DNA from: Bacteroidota bacterium
GTDB lineage: Bacteria > Bacteroidota > Bacteroidia > Bacteroidales > Dysgonomonadaceae
Direction of reading: 5' to 3'
Assembly: GCA_023399295.1 (NCBI GenBank)
Contig: JAEWQF010000042.1
Coordinates: forward strand, 1 to 64,000
DNA: 64,000 bases
Shown: one piece after another, positions 17,648-26,166 of the stretch
Numbering within the stretch: the stretch's first letter is position 1
How the letters are laid out: every line of letters begins with the position of its first letter
The notes under the pieces: model-generated
The model's database searches: none
Told to the model about the DNA's origin: nothing
What the model saw: the letters and a program-made list of their open reading frames with translations, nothing else
Position numbers and translations under genes: made by a program

Positions 17648-20161
17648 ATGGAAAAAAACCTGGTCATAGTAGAGTCACCCGCCAAAGCAAAAACAATCGA
17701 AAAGTTTCTCGGAAAGGATTTTCACGTCATGTCGAGTTACGGACACATCCGTGATCTGAAGAAAAAGGATTTCAGCATCGACATCGAGAACGGCTTCATA
17801 CCCGTGTACGAGATCCCTGCCGACAAGAAGAAGGTGGTGTCAGAGCTCAAGGCGGCGGCTAAGAAGGCAGAGACGGTATGGCTCGCCTCCGATGAGGACC
17901 GCGAGGGGGAGGCCATCTCATGGCATCTCTTCGATGCTCTGGAGCTGAAGGAGGAGCAGACCAAACGGATCGTCTTTCACGAGATCACCAAGAATGCCAT
18001 CCAGGAAGCGATTCAGCATCCCAGGAAGATTGACCAGCACCTGGTGGATGCACAGCAGGCACGTCGTGTACTGGACCGCATCGTGGGCTTTGAGCTCTCG
18101 CCGGTACTCTGGCGCAAGATCAAGCCGGCCCTCTCTGCCGGTCGCGTGCAGTCGGTGGCGGTGCGGCTCATCGTGGAGCGGGAGCGGGAGATACAACAGT
18201 TTACCTCTGAAGCGGCCTATCGTGTGGTAGCCCTCTTCACCAAGGAGGAGGAGGGACAGCAGTACCAGATCCGCGCTGAGTACAACAAGCGTCTCAAGAG
18301 CAAGAAGGAGGCACTGGCCCTGCTGGAGCAGTTGAAAGCCTCTACCTTCACCATCGACGAGGTGGTGACCAAGCCTGCAAAGAAAACGCCCGCAGCACCC
18401 TTCACCACCTCCACCCTGCAGCAGGAGGCATCGCGGAAGCTGGGTTTCTCGGTGGGACAGACCATGATGGTGGCCCAACGGCTCTATGAAGCGGGTAAGA
18501 TCACCTACATGCGTACCGACAGCGTCAACCTCTCGGGGCTTGCCATCGGTACCGCCAAGACGGAGATTCATGAGCTGTATGGTGAAAAGTACCACAAGGT
18601 ACGTCAATATACGACCAAGTCGAAGGGTGCCCAGGAGGCGCACGAGGCGATTCGCCCCACCTACCTGAGCGAGCAGGAGGTGTCGGGTACAGCCCAGGAG
18701 AAAAAGCTTTACGAGCTGATCTGGAAGCGTACCATCGCCTCGCAGATGGCCGATGCCGAGCTGGAGCGCACCACGGTCAACATCGGCATCTCCCATGCGG
18801 AGGGTCGTTTCACGGCCACCGGTGAGGTGATCAAGTTCGATGGTTTCCTGCGTGTCTACCTTGAAGGTACCGACGAGGAGAATGGCGAGAATGAGGAGGG
18901 TATCCTTCCCCCGATGCATCAGGGCGAGCAGCTCGCGATGACGGAGACCACCGCCACGGAGCGTTTCACACAACGTCCGCCGCGTTATACCGAGGCTGCC
19001 CTGGTACGCAAGATGGAGGAGCTGGGCATCGGTCGTCCCTCTACCTACGCCCCCACCATCTCCACCATCGTGAATCGCGAGTATGTGGAGAAAAGGAGCG
19101 TGGAGGGTGAGGAGCGCAGCTACAATGTGCTCACCCTCAAGAAGGGGGCCATCAAGGACACGGTGAAGAAGGAGATCACCGGTGCCGACAAGAACAAGCT
19201 GCTGCCCACCGACATCGGGATGGTGGTGAACGACTTCCTGGTGGAGTATTTCCCCTCGGTGATCGACTACAACTTCACCGCGAAGGTGGAGAAAGAGTTC
19301 GACGAGATTGCCGAAGGAAAGGTGCAGTGGAACGAACAGATCGCGGCCTTTTACAAGCTGTTCCACCCCATCGTGGAGGAGACGGTACAGATGCGCACCG
19401 AACACAAGGCGGGTGAGCGGGTGCTGGGCAGAGACCCCAAGAGTGGTAAACAGGTGTCGGTGAAAATTGGCCGTTATGGTGCCATGGCTCAGATCGGCAC
19501 ACCCGATGATGAGGAGAAGCCGCAGTTTGCCTCGCTGCAGAAGACACAATCGATCGAGACCATCACCCTGGAGGAGACACTGAAGCTGTTTGAGTTGCCA
19601 CGCACACTGGGTGCTTTCCGCGAGAAGGAAGTGGTGGTAGGCGTGGGCCGCTTCGGACCTTATATCCGTCACAACAGCAAGTTTGTCTCACTACCCAAGG
19701 GTGTGGATCCGCTGGAGATCGAACTGGATGAGGCGACCGCATTGATTGAGGCAAAGGAACAGAAGGACCGCGAAAAGCTTATCCTCAGTTTTGAAGAGGA
19801 GCCGGAGCTCCAGGTGCTCAACGGCCGTTACGGTCCCTACATCACCTTTCAGAAAGGGAACTACAAGATACCGAAAGGTGTGAAGCCGGAGGAGCTGACC
19901 CTGGAGGCGTGCCGTACGATCATTGAAGAGGCCGACAAGGAGGGTAAGGTCACCGGCAGGGGGCGCAGGGGGGCTTCAACGAAGAAAGCTTCCACGACAA
20001 CCGCTGCCAACAAAAGCAGTGCGAAGAAGAGTACGACCAAGAAGAGTACGACCAAGAAGAGCACGACCAAGAAGAGCACGACCAAGAAGAGTGCTGCCAA
20101 GAAGAGTACGACAACCAAAGCAACTGTTGCCAAAAAAAACAATGGCGCAAAGGGAGAATAG
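17648..20161 (+). CDS. topA: DNA topoisomerase I (type IA)
   Basis: 837 residues. It relaxes negative supercoils through a 5'-phosphotyrosine intermediate. The N-terminal TOPRIM domain begins LVIVESPAKAKTIEKFLGKD and includes ASDEDREGEAISWHL (metal-binding Asp/Glu). The catalytic Tyr lies in GKITYMRTDSVNLS, and GIGRPSTYAPTISTIV is the usual downstream motif. Instead of CysX zinc fingers, the C-terminus has topoisomerase C-terminal repeats (GRYGPYITFQKGNYKIPKG and earlier copies) and then a basic tail of six KKSTT-type pentapeptides (about 793-822). Such Lys-rich tails in other lineages bind DNA or RNA polymerase non-specifically. The gene is monocistronic or loosely followed by the GNAT gene. 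Confidence 0.96.
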   Translation: MEKNLVIVESPAKAKTIEKFLGKDFHVMSSYGHIRDLKKKDFSIDIENGFIPVYEIPADKKKVVSELKAAAKKAETVWLASDEDREGEAISWHLFDALELKEEQTKRIVFHEITKNAIQEAIQHPRKIDQHLVDAQQARRVLDRIVGFELSPVLWRKIKPALSAGRVQSVAVRLIVEREREIQQFTSEAAYRVVALFTKEEEGQQYQIRAEYNKRLKSKKEALALLEQLKASTFTIDEVVTKPAKKTPAAPFTTSTLQQEASRKLGFSVGQTMMVAQRLYEAGKITYMRTDSVNLSGLAIGTAKTEIHELYGEKYHKVRQYTTKSKGAQEAHEAIRPTYLSEQEVSGTAQEKKLYELIWKRTIASQMADAELERTTVNIGISHAEGRFTATGEVIKFDGFLRVYLEGTDEENGENEEGILPPMHQGEQLAMTETTATERFTQRPPRYTEAALVRKMEELGIGRPSTYAPTISTIVNREYVEKRSVEGEERSYNVLTLKKGAIKDTVKKEITGADKNKLLPTDIGMVVNDFLVEYFPSVIDYNFTAKVEKEFDEIAEGKVQWNEQIAAFYKLFHPIVEETVQMRTEHKAGERVLGRDPKSGKQVSVKIGRYGAMAQIGTPDDEEKPQFASLQKTQSIETITLEETLKLFELPRTLGAFREKEVVVGVGRFGPYIRHNSKFVSLPKGVDPLEIELDEATALIEAKEQKDREKLILSFEEEPELQVLNGRYGPYITFQKGNYKIPKGVKPEELTLEACRTIIEEADKEGKVTGRGRRGASTKKASTTTAANKSSAKKSTTKKSTTKKSTTKKSTTKKSAAKKSTTTKATVAKKNNGAKGE
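20024..20113 (+). repeat. Six 15-bp tandem units in the topA 3' end
   Basis: Units AAGAAGAGTACGACC at 20024, 20039, 20054, 20069, 20084 and 20099, with a few substitutions, encode the KKSTT/KKSAA tail. Near-identity between units suggests that repeat number can change by slippage while staying in frame. Confidence 0.9.
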
Positions 20162-20188
20162 GTGTAACCGCATTTCAATTTCTTACCG

Positions 20189-20689
20189 ATGATCACCGGG
20201 ATACGTCATACAAGAGATGAAGAGATAGCGGAAGTGATGGCGATCTATGCTGTCGCACGTGCTTTCATGAAGCAGCATGGCAATCCCACCCAGTGGGGCG
20301 ATCATTATCCTGCCGAAGCGTTTATCCGTGAGGAGATCGCCGCCGGTCACAGTTACGTTTGCCTGAACGAACAGGGGATGATTGCCGGTACCTTTTGTTT
20401 CATCCTGGGTGAAGATCCCACCTATCAGCAGATCTTTGAAGGTTCATGGCTCAATGAGGAGCCATACGGCACGTTGCACCGCATCGCATCTTCCGGCAAG
20501 GAGAAGGGGGTGGCGCGTGCCTGCATTGAATGGAGCTTCAGCCAATGTCCCAACATACGGGTGGATACCCATCGCGACAACCGGTTGATGCAGCAGGTCA
20601 TCGCATCGTTGGGGTTCACCTTTTGCGGCATCATTTACGTGAGCGATGGTTCCCCGCGGCTTGCCTATCAGAAAACACTTCTGCCATGA
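20189..20689 (+). CDS. GNAT family N-acetyltransferase
   Basis: 166 residues. Acetyl-CoA transferase fold: an N-terminal helix region (EEIAEVMAIYAVARAFM), the central strand MIAGTFCFILGEDPTYQ, HRIASSGKEKGVARACIEW as the CoA pyrophosphate-binding loop and helix, then DTHRDNRLMQQVIASLGF typical of GNAT strand 5 and helix 4. The substrate is unknown. Its stop overlaps the ATG of the next gene (ATGA), so the two are translationally coupled. Confidence 0.88.
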   Translation: MITGIRHTRDEEIAEVMAIYAVARAFMKQHGNPTQWGDHYPAEAFIREEIAAGHSYVCLNEQGMIAGTFCFILGEDPTYQQIFEGSWLNEEPYGTLHRIASSGKEKGVARACIEWSFSQCPNIRVDTHRDNRLMQQVIASLGFTFCGIIYVSDGSPRLAYQKTLLP

Positions 20690-20955
20690 GACATCTCCTG
20701 TTGACATTGTTCTTTTGCTGTTTTTCACTCCTGTTGCGAGGAGCAGAACAGGGCATCGCCCCCTCCCTCGACATCAGCATCGACTACAGCAAGGATCCCA
20801 TTTATCAGGAGATATGGTTCTGGTCCCTGGTTGCTCTTTTCTTTCTGCTGCTGTTGGTGTTGCTAATCCGTGGTGGCAGGAGAACGAAGAAAGAGGATGC
20901 GAAGCTAAGCGGAATAGAGGAGCAGTCCGGCCACACCGGAGAGCAGGATCAGTAG
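20686..20955 (+). CDS. Small exported single-pass membrane protein, unknown
   Basis: 89 residues from the ATG overlapping the GNAT stop. The sequence shows a signal peptide (LLLTLFFCCFSLLLRGAEQ), about 30 extracytoplasmic residues (SLDISIDYSKDPIYQE), one membrane segment (WSLVALFFLLLLVLLI) and a charged tail (RGGRRTKKED). I do not recognise the family. The last 51 nt overlap the 3' end of the convergent chromate-type transporter gene, so the tail is constrained by coding in both strands, or the protein is shorter in relatives. Confidence 0.55.
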   Translation: MRHLLLTLFFCCFSLLLRGAEQGIAPSLDISIDYSKDPIYQEIWFWSLVALFFLLLLVLLIRGGRRTKKEDAKLSGIEEQSGHTGEQDQ

Positions 20956-21468
20956 GATGGGATCCACCTTCTTGATCGAGGCTGCCAACACCACACCAAA
21001 AATAATCCAGCTTTTGTAATCGATGAAATTGTTGCCGTTCATCAGCATCAGTGCCGCTGATGCAATCAGTCCGATGATAGCCGGCTTCAGTACTGAAAGA
21101 GATGATACCATCCAGGGGTTACCCTTGAGGCGAAAGAAGAAGGTGCAAACCAGTGTCATCAGAACCAGCGAGGGGAGGCTGACCGCAAGGGTGGCAATTG
21201 CCGATCCCACCACACCGTAGCCGGTGGCAAATCCCATCTCGGTGACGGCAGAGTAACCGATGTAGGTGGCCGAGTTGAAGGCAATGGGTCCCGGTGTGGT
21301 CTGTGAGATGGCCACAATGTCGGTGAAGTCGGCCACGGTGATCCACCCATGGATGTCAACCACCTCCCGCTGTATCAGCGGCAACATGGCGTAACCGCCG
21401 CCGAAGCCAAAGAGTCCTATCTTGAAGAAGGCGAGAAAGAGGGCGATATAGAGGTCGATCAGTTCCAT
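20905..21468 (-). CDS. Chromate transporter family, second half-subunit
   Basis: 187 residues with the CHR signature FKIGLFGFGGGYAMLPLIQ and the conserved SQTTPGPIAFNSATYIGY. It is a short-chain CHR protein; two such halves together equal the long bidomain ChrA, an antiparallel membrane pump that exports chromate or other oxyanions. It starts immediately after its partner (stop and ATG adjacent at 21468/21469). Chromate itself is an assumption from the family name; other anions are likely physiological substrates. Confidence 0.88.
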   Translation of the reverse strand: MELIDLYIALFLAFFKIGLFGFGGGYAMLPLIQREVVDIHGWITVADFTDIVAISQTTPGPIAFNSATYIGYSAVTEMGFATGYGVVGSAIATLAVSLPSLVLMTLVCTFFFRLKGNPWMVSSLSVLKPAIIGLIASAALMLMNGNNFIDYKSWIIFGVVLAASIKKVDPILLILLSGVAGLLLYSA

Positions 21469-22026
21469 TTATTTCTTCATCACTTTTTTTAGATAGATCA
21501 GGTGCGAGATTCCCAGCAGGATGGCCGCCAGGATGATCCAGACCGGTGATATCTTCAGCAGCCATACCGCAAGTACCACTGCCACCGGTATCCAGATGTT
21601 CTTCATCTTTACCCCTGCCGAGCGTCCCAGTCCCAGCAATGGAGCGGCAATCAGTGCCACCACGGCCGGGCGGATTCCCTTAAAGATGCGTTCCACGAGG
21701 GGATTCTCCCTGAACTGTGCGAAAAGGATGGCGATGAGCAGGATGATGATGAAGGAGGGGAGGATGATGCCGGCGGCACTGAAAAGGCTTCCTTTAAAGC
21801 CCAGTCGTTTGTTGCCCACGAAGAGGGCGGTGTTGAGTGCGATGGGGCCGGGGATGGACTGGGCGATGGCCAGCATCTCCATGAACTCGTCGTCGTCGAG
21901 CCATCTCTTTTTCGCGACAACCTCGTTGCGGATCAGTGGGATCATGGCGTAGCCGCCTCCAAAGGTAAAGGCCCCGATCTTGAAGAAGACCAGAAACAGT
22001 TCCCCGTATCTGCTGATGTTTGGCAT
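21469..22026 (-). CDS. Chromate transporter family, first half-subunit
   Basis: 185 residues, with the CHR signature FKIGAFTFGGGYAMIPLIRN and AQSIPGPIALNTALFVG. Predicted 5-6 membrane segments. Together with the downstream half it should form a heterodimer. It is the first gene of the unit and sits behind a long leader (about 270 nt) from a consensus promoter. Confidence 0.88.
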   Translation of the reverse strand: MPNISRYGELFLVFFKIGAFTFGGGYAMIPLIRNEVVAKKRWLDDDEFMEMLAIAQSIPGPIALNTALFVGNKRLGFKGSLFSAAGIILPSFIIILLIAILFAQFRENPLVERIFKGIRPAVVALIAAPLLGLGRSAGVKMKNIWIPVAVVLAVWLLKISPVWIILAAILLGISHLIYLKKVMKK

Positions 22027-22299
22027 AGAACGACCCGTAAAAAGTGAAAAGCAGTCTGCACGATAGTGTTATCTGTTGCAGATCTGCTTTCTATATGAAG
22101 CCGCATCGGTGGAATAAGACGAAACTCCTTGTGACAGGATTTGAGTGTTTCGGAATCTTTGTAATCCGCTGTTCATCCGAAGATGAATCCCGAGGGCTGC
22201 GGCCCGCCATTGATGCCAAAAACGTGACTCGGTTTCTAAAACGTAATTGATGAGTTTCCCAATCGACCAATGCGGCAATTACTCTATCAACTTACATGT
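22027..22299 (-). other. Long, possibly structured leader of the chromate-type transporter operon
   Basis: Between a consensus promoter (22300-22331) and the first transporter ATG lie about 270 nt with no convincing gene. On the minus strand two neighbouring hairpins are visible: GGGC-CGCA-GCCC (22194-22205) and TTCATC-TTCG-GATGAA (22172-22187), the latter closed as the very stable C(UUCG)G tetraloop. I cannot match it to a known riboswitch. A TTG-initiated 69-codon frame (22278 to 22069) crosses it but looks non-protein-like. Confidence 0.4.
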
Positions 22300-22331
22300 C
22301 AAAGATAGGTGATAGAGTTCATATCTCCAAA
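22300..22331 (-). promoter_or_regulatory. Predicted promoter of the chromate-type transporter operon
   Basis: On the minus strand: TTTG (22331-22328), 20 nt spacer, TATCTTTG (22307-22300), an excellent match to the phylum consensus. Confidence 0.65.
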
Positions 22332-22407
22332 TATTCCGGTGCATATTTTGGTCTCTTTTCCACAATATCCCCGTTTTTTAACAGCCCCGGCGGATACCCT
22401 GCAAGAA

Positions 22408-23763
22408 TCAATTGTTGGCAAGGACACGACTGATTTCGTTGTCCGACACCTCGTGGTTGGTGAGATCACCTGCCAGGTATTGGTCGTAGGCAGCCATGTC
22501 TACCAGTCCGTGGCCTGAGAGGTTGAAGAGGATCACCTTCTGCTTGCCTTCCTCCTTTGCCTGTTTGGCTTCGCGGATGGCGGCCGCGATGGCGTGGGTT
22601 GACTCCGGCGCGGGGATGATACCCTCGGTCTGAGCGAAGAGTACGCCCGCCTCGAAGGTCTCCAGCTGTTTGATGTCGATCGCCTCAAGGTAGCCATCCT
22701 TGAGCAGCTGGCTCACGATGCTGCCGGCACCATGATAGCGCAGTCCCCCGGCGTGGATGTTGGCGGGAGCAAACTTGTGTCCCAGTGTATACATCGGAAT
22801 GAGCGGGGTGTAGCCGGTCTCGTCGCCGAAGTCGTACTGAAAACGGCCGCGTGTGAGCTTGGGGCAGGATGCCGGCTCGGCAGCCACGAATCGGGTGTTT
22901 GCTTTTCCTTCAAAGTTGTGACGCAGGAAGGGAAAGGAGATGCCTGAGAAGTTGGAACCACCACCAAAGCAACCAATCACCACATCGGGATACTCACCCG
23001 CCATGGCCATCTGTTTCTCCGCTTCCAGGCCGATGATGGTCTGGTGCAGTGAGACATGGTTCAGCACGCTGCCCAGTGCATACTTGCAGTTGGGGGTCTG
23101 CATCGCCAGTTCAATTGCCTCGGAGATGGCGGTGCCGAGGCTCCCCTGGTAGTTGGGGTGGTCGGTGATGATCTTGCGACCCGCCTTTGTGGACATGCTG
23201 GGGGAAGGGATCACCTGTGCCCCCCAGGTCTGCATCAGTGAGCGACGATAGGGCTTCTGCTCGTAGCTGATCTTCACCATGTAGACAGCCAGCTCCAGAC
23301 CGAACATCCTGGTGGCAAGCGCCAGGGCGGTACCCCACTGTCCGGCACCGGTCTCGGTGGTGAGGTGGGTGATGCCTTCAATCTTGTTGTAGTAGGCCTG
23401 AGGCAGTGCCGAATTGAGTTTGTGTGATCCCACCGGGCTCACGCTCTCGTTCTTGAAGTAGATGTGTGCAGGCGTGTCGAGTGCCTTCTCCAGTCCTGTG
23501 GCACGCACCAGCGGTGAGGGACGGTAGATCTTGTACTTCTCCCGCACCGCTTCGGGGATATCGATCCAGGCGTCGCTCTGGTTCACCTCCTGGCGTGCCA
23601 GCTCCTCGGCGAAGAGGGGGTAGAGGTCCTCCGCCTTGAGTGGCTCTTTTGTGCCGGGGTTGATCATCGGCTGCGGCTTGTTCTTCATCTCAGCGGTGAT
23701 GTTGTACCACTGCTCCGGGATCTCTGCTTCGGAGAGCAGGAATTTCTTTCTTTCTTCCTTCAT
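22408..23763 (-). CDS. TrpB2-type tryptophan synthase beta-like protein
   Basis: 451 residues, longer than TrpB1 and with the TrpB2 N-terminal extension (LLSEAEIPEQWYNITAEM). The PLP lysine is in VGSHKLNSALPQA (Lys115). Downstream are TTETGAGQWGTALALA and the phosphate-binding GCFGGGSNFSGISFPF. TrpB2 enzymes make tryptophan from indole and serine without TrpA, or salvage indole. No other trp gene is nearby. It starts 30 nt after the malic enzyme stop, so it is probably read through from that gene. Confidence 0.93.
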   Translation of the reverse strand: MKEERKKFLLSEAEIPEQWYNITAEMKNKPQPMINPGTKEPLKAEDLYPLFAEELARQEVNQSDAWIDIPEAVREKYKIYRPSPLVRATGLEKALDTPAHIYFKNESVSPVGSHKLNSALPQAYYNKIEGITHLTTETGAGQWGTALALATRMFGLELAVYMVKISYEQKPYRRSLMQTWGAQVIPSPSMSTKAGRKIITDHPNYQGSLGTAISEAIELAMQTPNCKYALGSVLNHVSLHQTIIGLEAEKQMAMAGEYPDVVIGCFGGGSNFSGISFPFLRHNFEGKANTRFVAAEPASCPKLTRGRFQYDFGDETGYTPLIPMYTLGHKFAPANIHAGGLRYHGAGSIVSQLLKDGYLEAIDIKQLETFEAGVLFAQTEGIIPAPESTHAIAAAIREAKQAKEEGKQKVILFNLSGHGLVDMAAYDQYLAGDLTNHEVSDNEISRVLANN

Positions 23764-23793
23764 GTTATCAATTTCGGTTTTTTTATTTTAGTG

Positions 23794-26097
23794 TTACTGG
23801 ATGCGAGTGAGTTGGTTGGTGCGAATGTTCTCCTCCACGATGGCGTCAATCACCGCCACGGCCACCATGTTCACGATGTCGCGCACGGGTGTCTCCACGT
23901 CAAGGATGTGCACCGGCTTGTTGAGTCCCATCTGGATGGGGCCGATGATGTCTGTCATGCCGGTCTCCTTGAGCAGCTTGTAGGCGGCATTGGCGGAGCT
24001 GAGGTTGGGGAAGACAAGCGTATTGACCTCTTTGTCGTGCAGCCTGGAGAAAGGATACTTCCTGTCGCGCAGCTGTTTGTTCAGTGCATAGTTGACCTGC
24101 ATCTCACCGTCGATCACCATCTCAGGGTAGCGTTCGTGCAATGTCTCAACCACCTGGTGCACGCTGGCGGGGCTGCCCACTGTGTCGGCACCGAAGTTGG
24201 AGTAGGAGAGCATGGCGATGACCGGTTCCTGGTTGAAGAACTTGACCGTGGCGTTGGCCAGACGGGCGATGTCGATCAGCGCCTCGCTGTCGGGGTGTCG
24301 GTTGAAGAGGGTGTCGGCAAGAAAGAGCATCCCCCTCTTGGTGTTGACGATGTGCATCGCGCCGATGTGGTTCAATCCCTCACGGATGCCTATCACCTCC
24401 TTGGCGATGTCGGTTGTCTGCTGGTACTTGCTGAAGACACCGGTGATCATGGCATCAGCCTCACCGGTATCCACCATCATCATGCCGAAGTAGTTGCGTT
24501 CGAACATCTTCTCGGCTGCCTCCTCGAGCGTCATCCCCTGACGATTTCTCTTTTCTGTGAGCAGGGTTGCATAGCGCAAACGACGTGACTCCTCACGGTC
24601 GTGTCGCAGGTTCACGATCTCGATTCCTTCGAGGCTGATATGGTTCTCCCTTGCCACGTTGGCAATCTTCTCTTCGTTGCCCAGCAGGATGGGATGGCAG
24701 ATGCCCTCGGCATAAGCTGCTTCGGCCGCCTTGAGCATGTTGAGGTGGTTCGACTCGGAGAAGACCACCCGTTTGGGTCGTTGCCGCCCCATCTCGTACA
24801 TCCGGCGGATCATTTTGTTGTCGAGCCCCATCAGGTCGCGTAGCTTGTGGTCGTAAGCCTCCCAATCGGTGATGGGCTTGCGTGCCACACCCGATGCCAT
24901 GGCTGCTTTTGCCACGGCAGGTGCCACGGTGGTGAGCAGGCGCGGGTCGAGGGGCTTGGGGATGATGTACTCCCTGCCGAAGCTGAGTTTCTTCACACTG
25001 TATGCCTCATTGACCACGTCGGGTACTGCTTTCTTGGTGAGGTCGGCCAGTGCACGTACGGTGGCTATTTTCATCTCCTCGTTGATGCAGGTAGCCTGCA
25101 CGTCGAGGGCACCCCGGAAGATGTAGGGGAATCCCAGCACGTTGTTGATCTGGTTGGGATAGTCAGAACGGCCCGTGGCAAAGATGATGTCTTCACGGGC
25201 AGCCATGGCCCGTTCGTAAGAGATCTCCGGATTGGGGTTGGCCAGTGCAAAGACGATCGGGTTGTCGTTCATGGAGCGGAGCATCTCCTCATTCAGTACA
25301 TCAGCCACAGAGAGACCCAGGAACATGTCAGCTCCTTTGAGTGCCTCCTCCAGTGTGGTGATGTTGCGGTTGGTAGCAAAGGGTCGTTTGCGGTCGTTCA
25401 GATCGGTGCGACCCGTGTGAATCACCCCCCGGGAGTCGAGCATCACGATGTTTTCCTTGCGGGCGCCCAGGGACATGTAGAGTCTGGTGCAGGAGTTGGC
25501 TGCAGCCCCAGCGCCATTGACCACGATCTGCAGCTCTTCTATTTTCTTTCCGTTGAGCTCGAGGGCGTTGAGCAGGCCGCAGGCGGAGATGATGGCGGTG
25601 CCATGCTGGTCGTCGTGCATGATCGGGATGTCGAGCTGACTCTTAAGCTGTTCCTCAATCTCGAAGCACTCAGGAGCCTTGATATCCTCCAGGTTGATGC
25701 CGCCGAAGGTGGGGGCGATTGCCTTGACCACCTGGATGAATTTCTCGGGATCTTTCTCGTTCACCTCGATGTCGAAGACATCGATGCCGGCGAAGATCTT
25801 AAAGAGGAGGCCTTTGCCCTCCATCACCGGTTTACCGGCCAGGGGCCCGATGTCACCCAGTCCCAGTACGGCGGTGCCGTTAGAGATCACCGCCACCAGG
25901 TTGCCTTTTGCGGTGTAATCGTAGGCAGCCTGCGGGTTCTTCTCAATCTCCAGGCAGGGTTCGGCTACCCCTGGCGAGTAGGCCAGTGAGAGATCACGTT
26001 GTGAGCTATAGGGTTTGGTGGGGACTACTTCAATTTTACCGGGACGTCCCTGCGCATGATAGGCAAGGGCATCATCCCGTAGTTTGTTCATTGTCAT
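23794..26097 (-). CDS. maeB: NADP-dependent malic enzyme fused to a phosphotransacetylase-like domain
   Basis: 767 residues, the MaeB type. The N-terminal ~430 residues are the malic enzyme: SLAYSPGVAEPCLEI, DDQHGTAIISACGLLNAL and a nucleotide-binding segment VNGAGAAANSCTRLYMSLGA. It converts malate to pyruvate plus CO2 and NAD(P)H. The C-terminal ~330 residues resemble phosphate acetyltransferase (GRQRPKRVVFSESNHLNML; VDTGEADAMITGVFSKYQQT); in studied MaeB proteins this part is regulatory rather than catalytic. A dyad overlaps its predicted promoter. Confidence 0.95.
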   Translation of the reverse strand: MTMNKLRDDALAYHAQGRPGKIEVVPTKPYSSQRDLSLAYSPGVAEPCLEIEKNPQAAYDYTAKGNLVAVISNGTAVLGLGDIGPLAGKPVMEGKGLLFKIFAGIDVFDIEVNEKDPEKFIQVVKAIAPTFGGINLEDIKAPECFEIEEQLKSQLDIPIMHDDQHGTAIISACGLLNALELNGKKIEELQIVVNGAGAAANSCTRLYMSLGARKENIVMLDSRGVIHTGRTDLNDRKRPFATNRNITTLEEALKGADMFLGLSVADVLNEEMLRSMNDNPIVFALANPNPEISYERAMAAREDIIFATGRSDYPNQINNVLGFPYIFRGALDVQATCINEEMKIATVRALADLTKKAVPDVVNEAYSVKKLSFGREYIIPKPLDPRLLTTVAPAVAKAAMASGVARKPITDWEAYDHKLRDLMGLDNKMIRRMYEMGRQRPKRVVFSESNHLNMLKAAEAAYAEGICHPILLGNEEKIANVARENHISLEGIEIVNLRHDREESRRLRYATLLTEKRNRQGMTLEEAAEKMFERNYFGMMMVDTGEADAMITGVFSKYQQTTDIAKEVIGIREGLNHIGAMHIVNTKRGMLFLADTLFNRHPDSEALIDIARLANATVKFFNQEPVIAMLSYSNFGADTVGSPASVHQVVETLHERYPEMVIDGEMQVNYALNKQLRDRKYPFSRLHDKEVNTLVFPNLSSANAAYKLLKETGMTDIIGPIQMGLNKPVHILDVETPVRDIVNMVAVAVIDAIVEENIRTNQLTRIQ

Positions 26098-26107
26098 TTT
26101 GATTTTA

Positions 26108-26138
26108 TTTGTGCAGATTGTTCAATAATCCGCACAAA
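26108..26138. promoter_or_regulatory. 31-bp dyad just upstream of maeB
   Basis: Arms TTTGTGC (26108-26114) and GCACAAA (26132-26138), with a nested GATT/AATC pair and a 7-nt centre. It overlaps the -7 box and covers the expected transcription start, so it may be a repressor site or a leader hairpin. Confidence 0.45.
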
Positions 26139-26142
26139 ATTA
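26135..26142 (-). promoter_or_regulatory. Candidate -7 box for maeB
   Basis: The minus strand reads TAATTTTG, 37 nt before the maeB ATG. No clear -33 element. Confidence 0.4.
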
Positions 26143-26166
26143 TAAAATTATTGTGACAGATTATAA

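Noticed and set aside
17918..19672. A 584-codon open frame antisense to topA
   Set aside because: It mirrors the GC-rich third positions of topA; its product is a His/Leu-rich string without domain sense. Similar antisense frames at 3107-4201, 7654-8910, 24847-25989, 29915-31327 and 35996-37189 were dropped for the same reason.
22069..22278. A 69-codon frame in the transporter leader
   Set aside because: It needs a TTG start, contains no recognisable pattern and crosses two strong hairpins; an RNA leader is more plausible.
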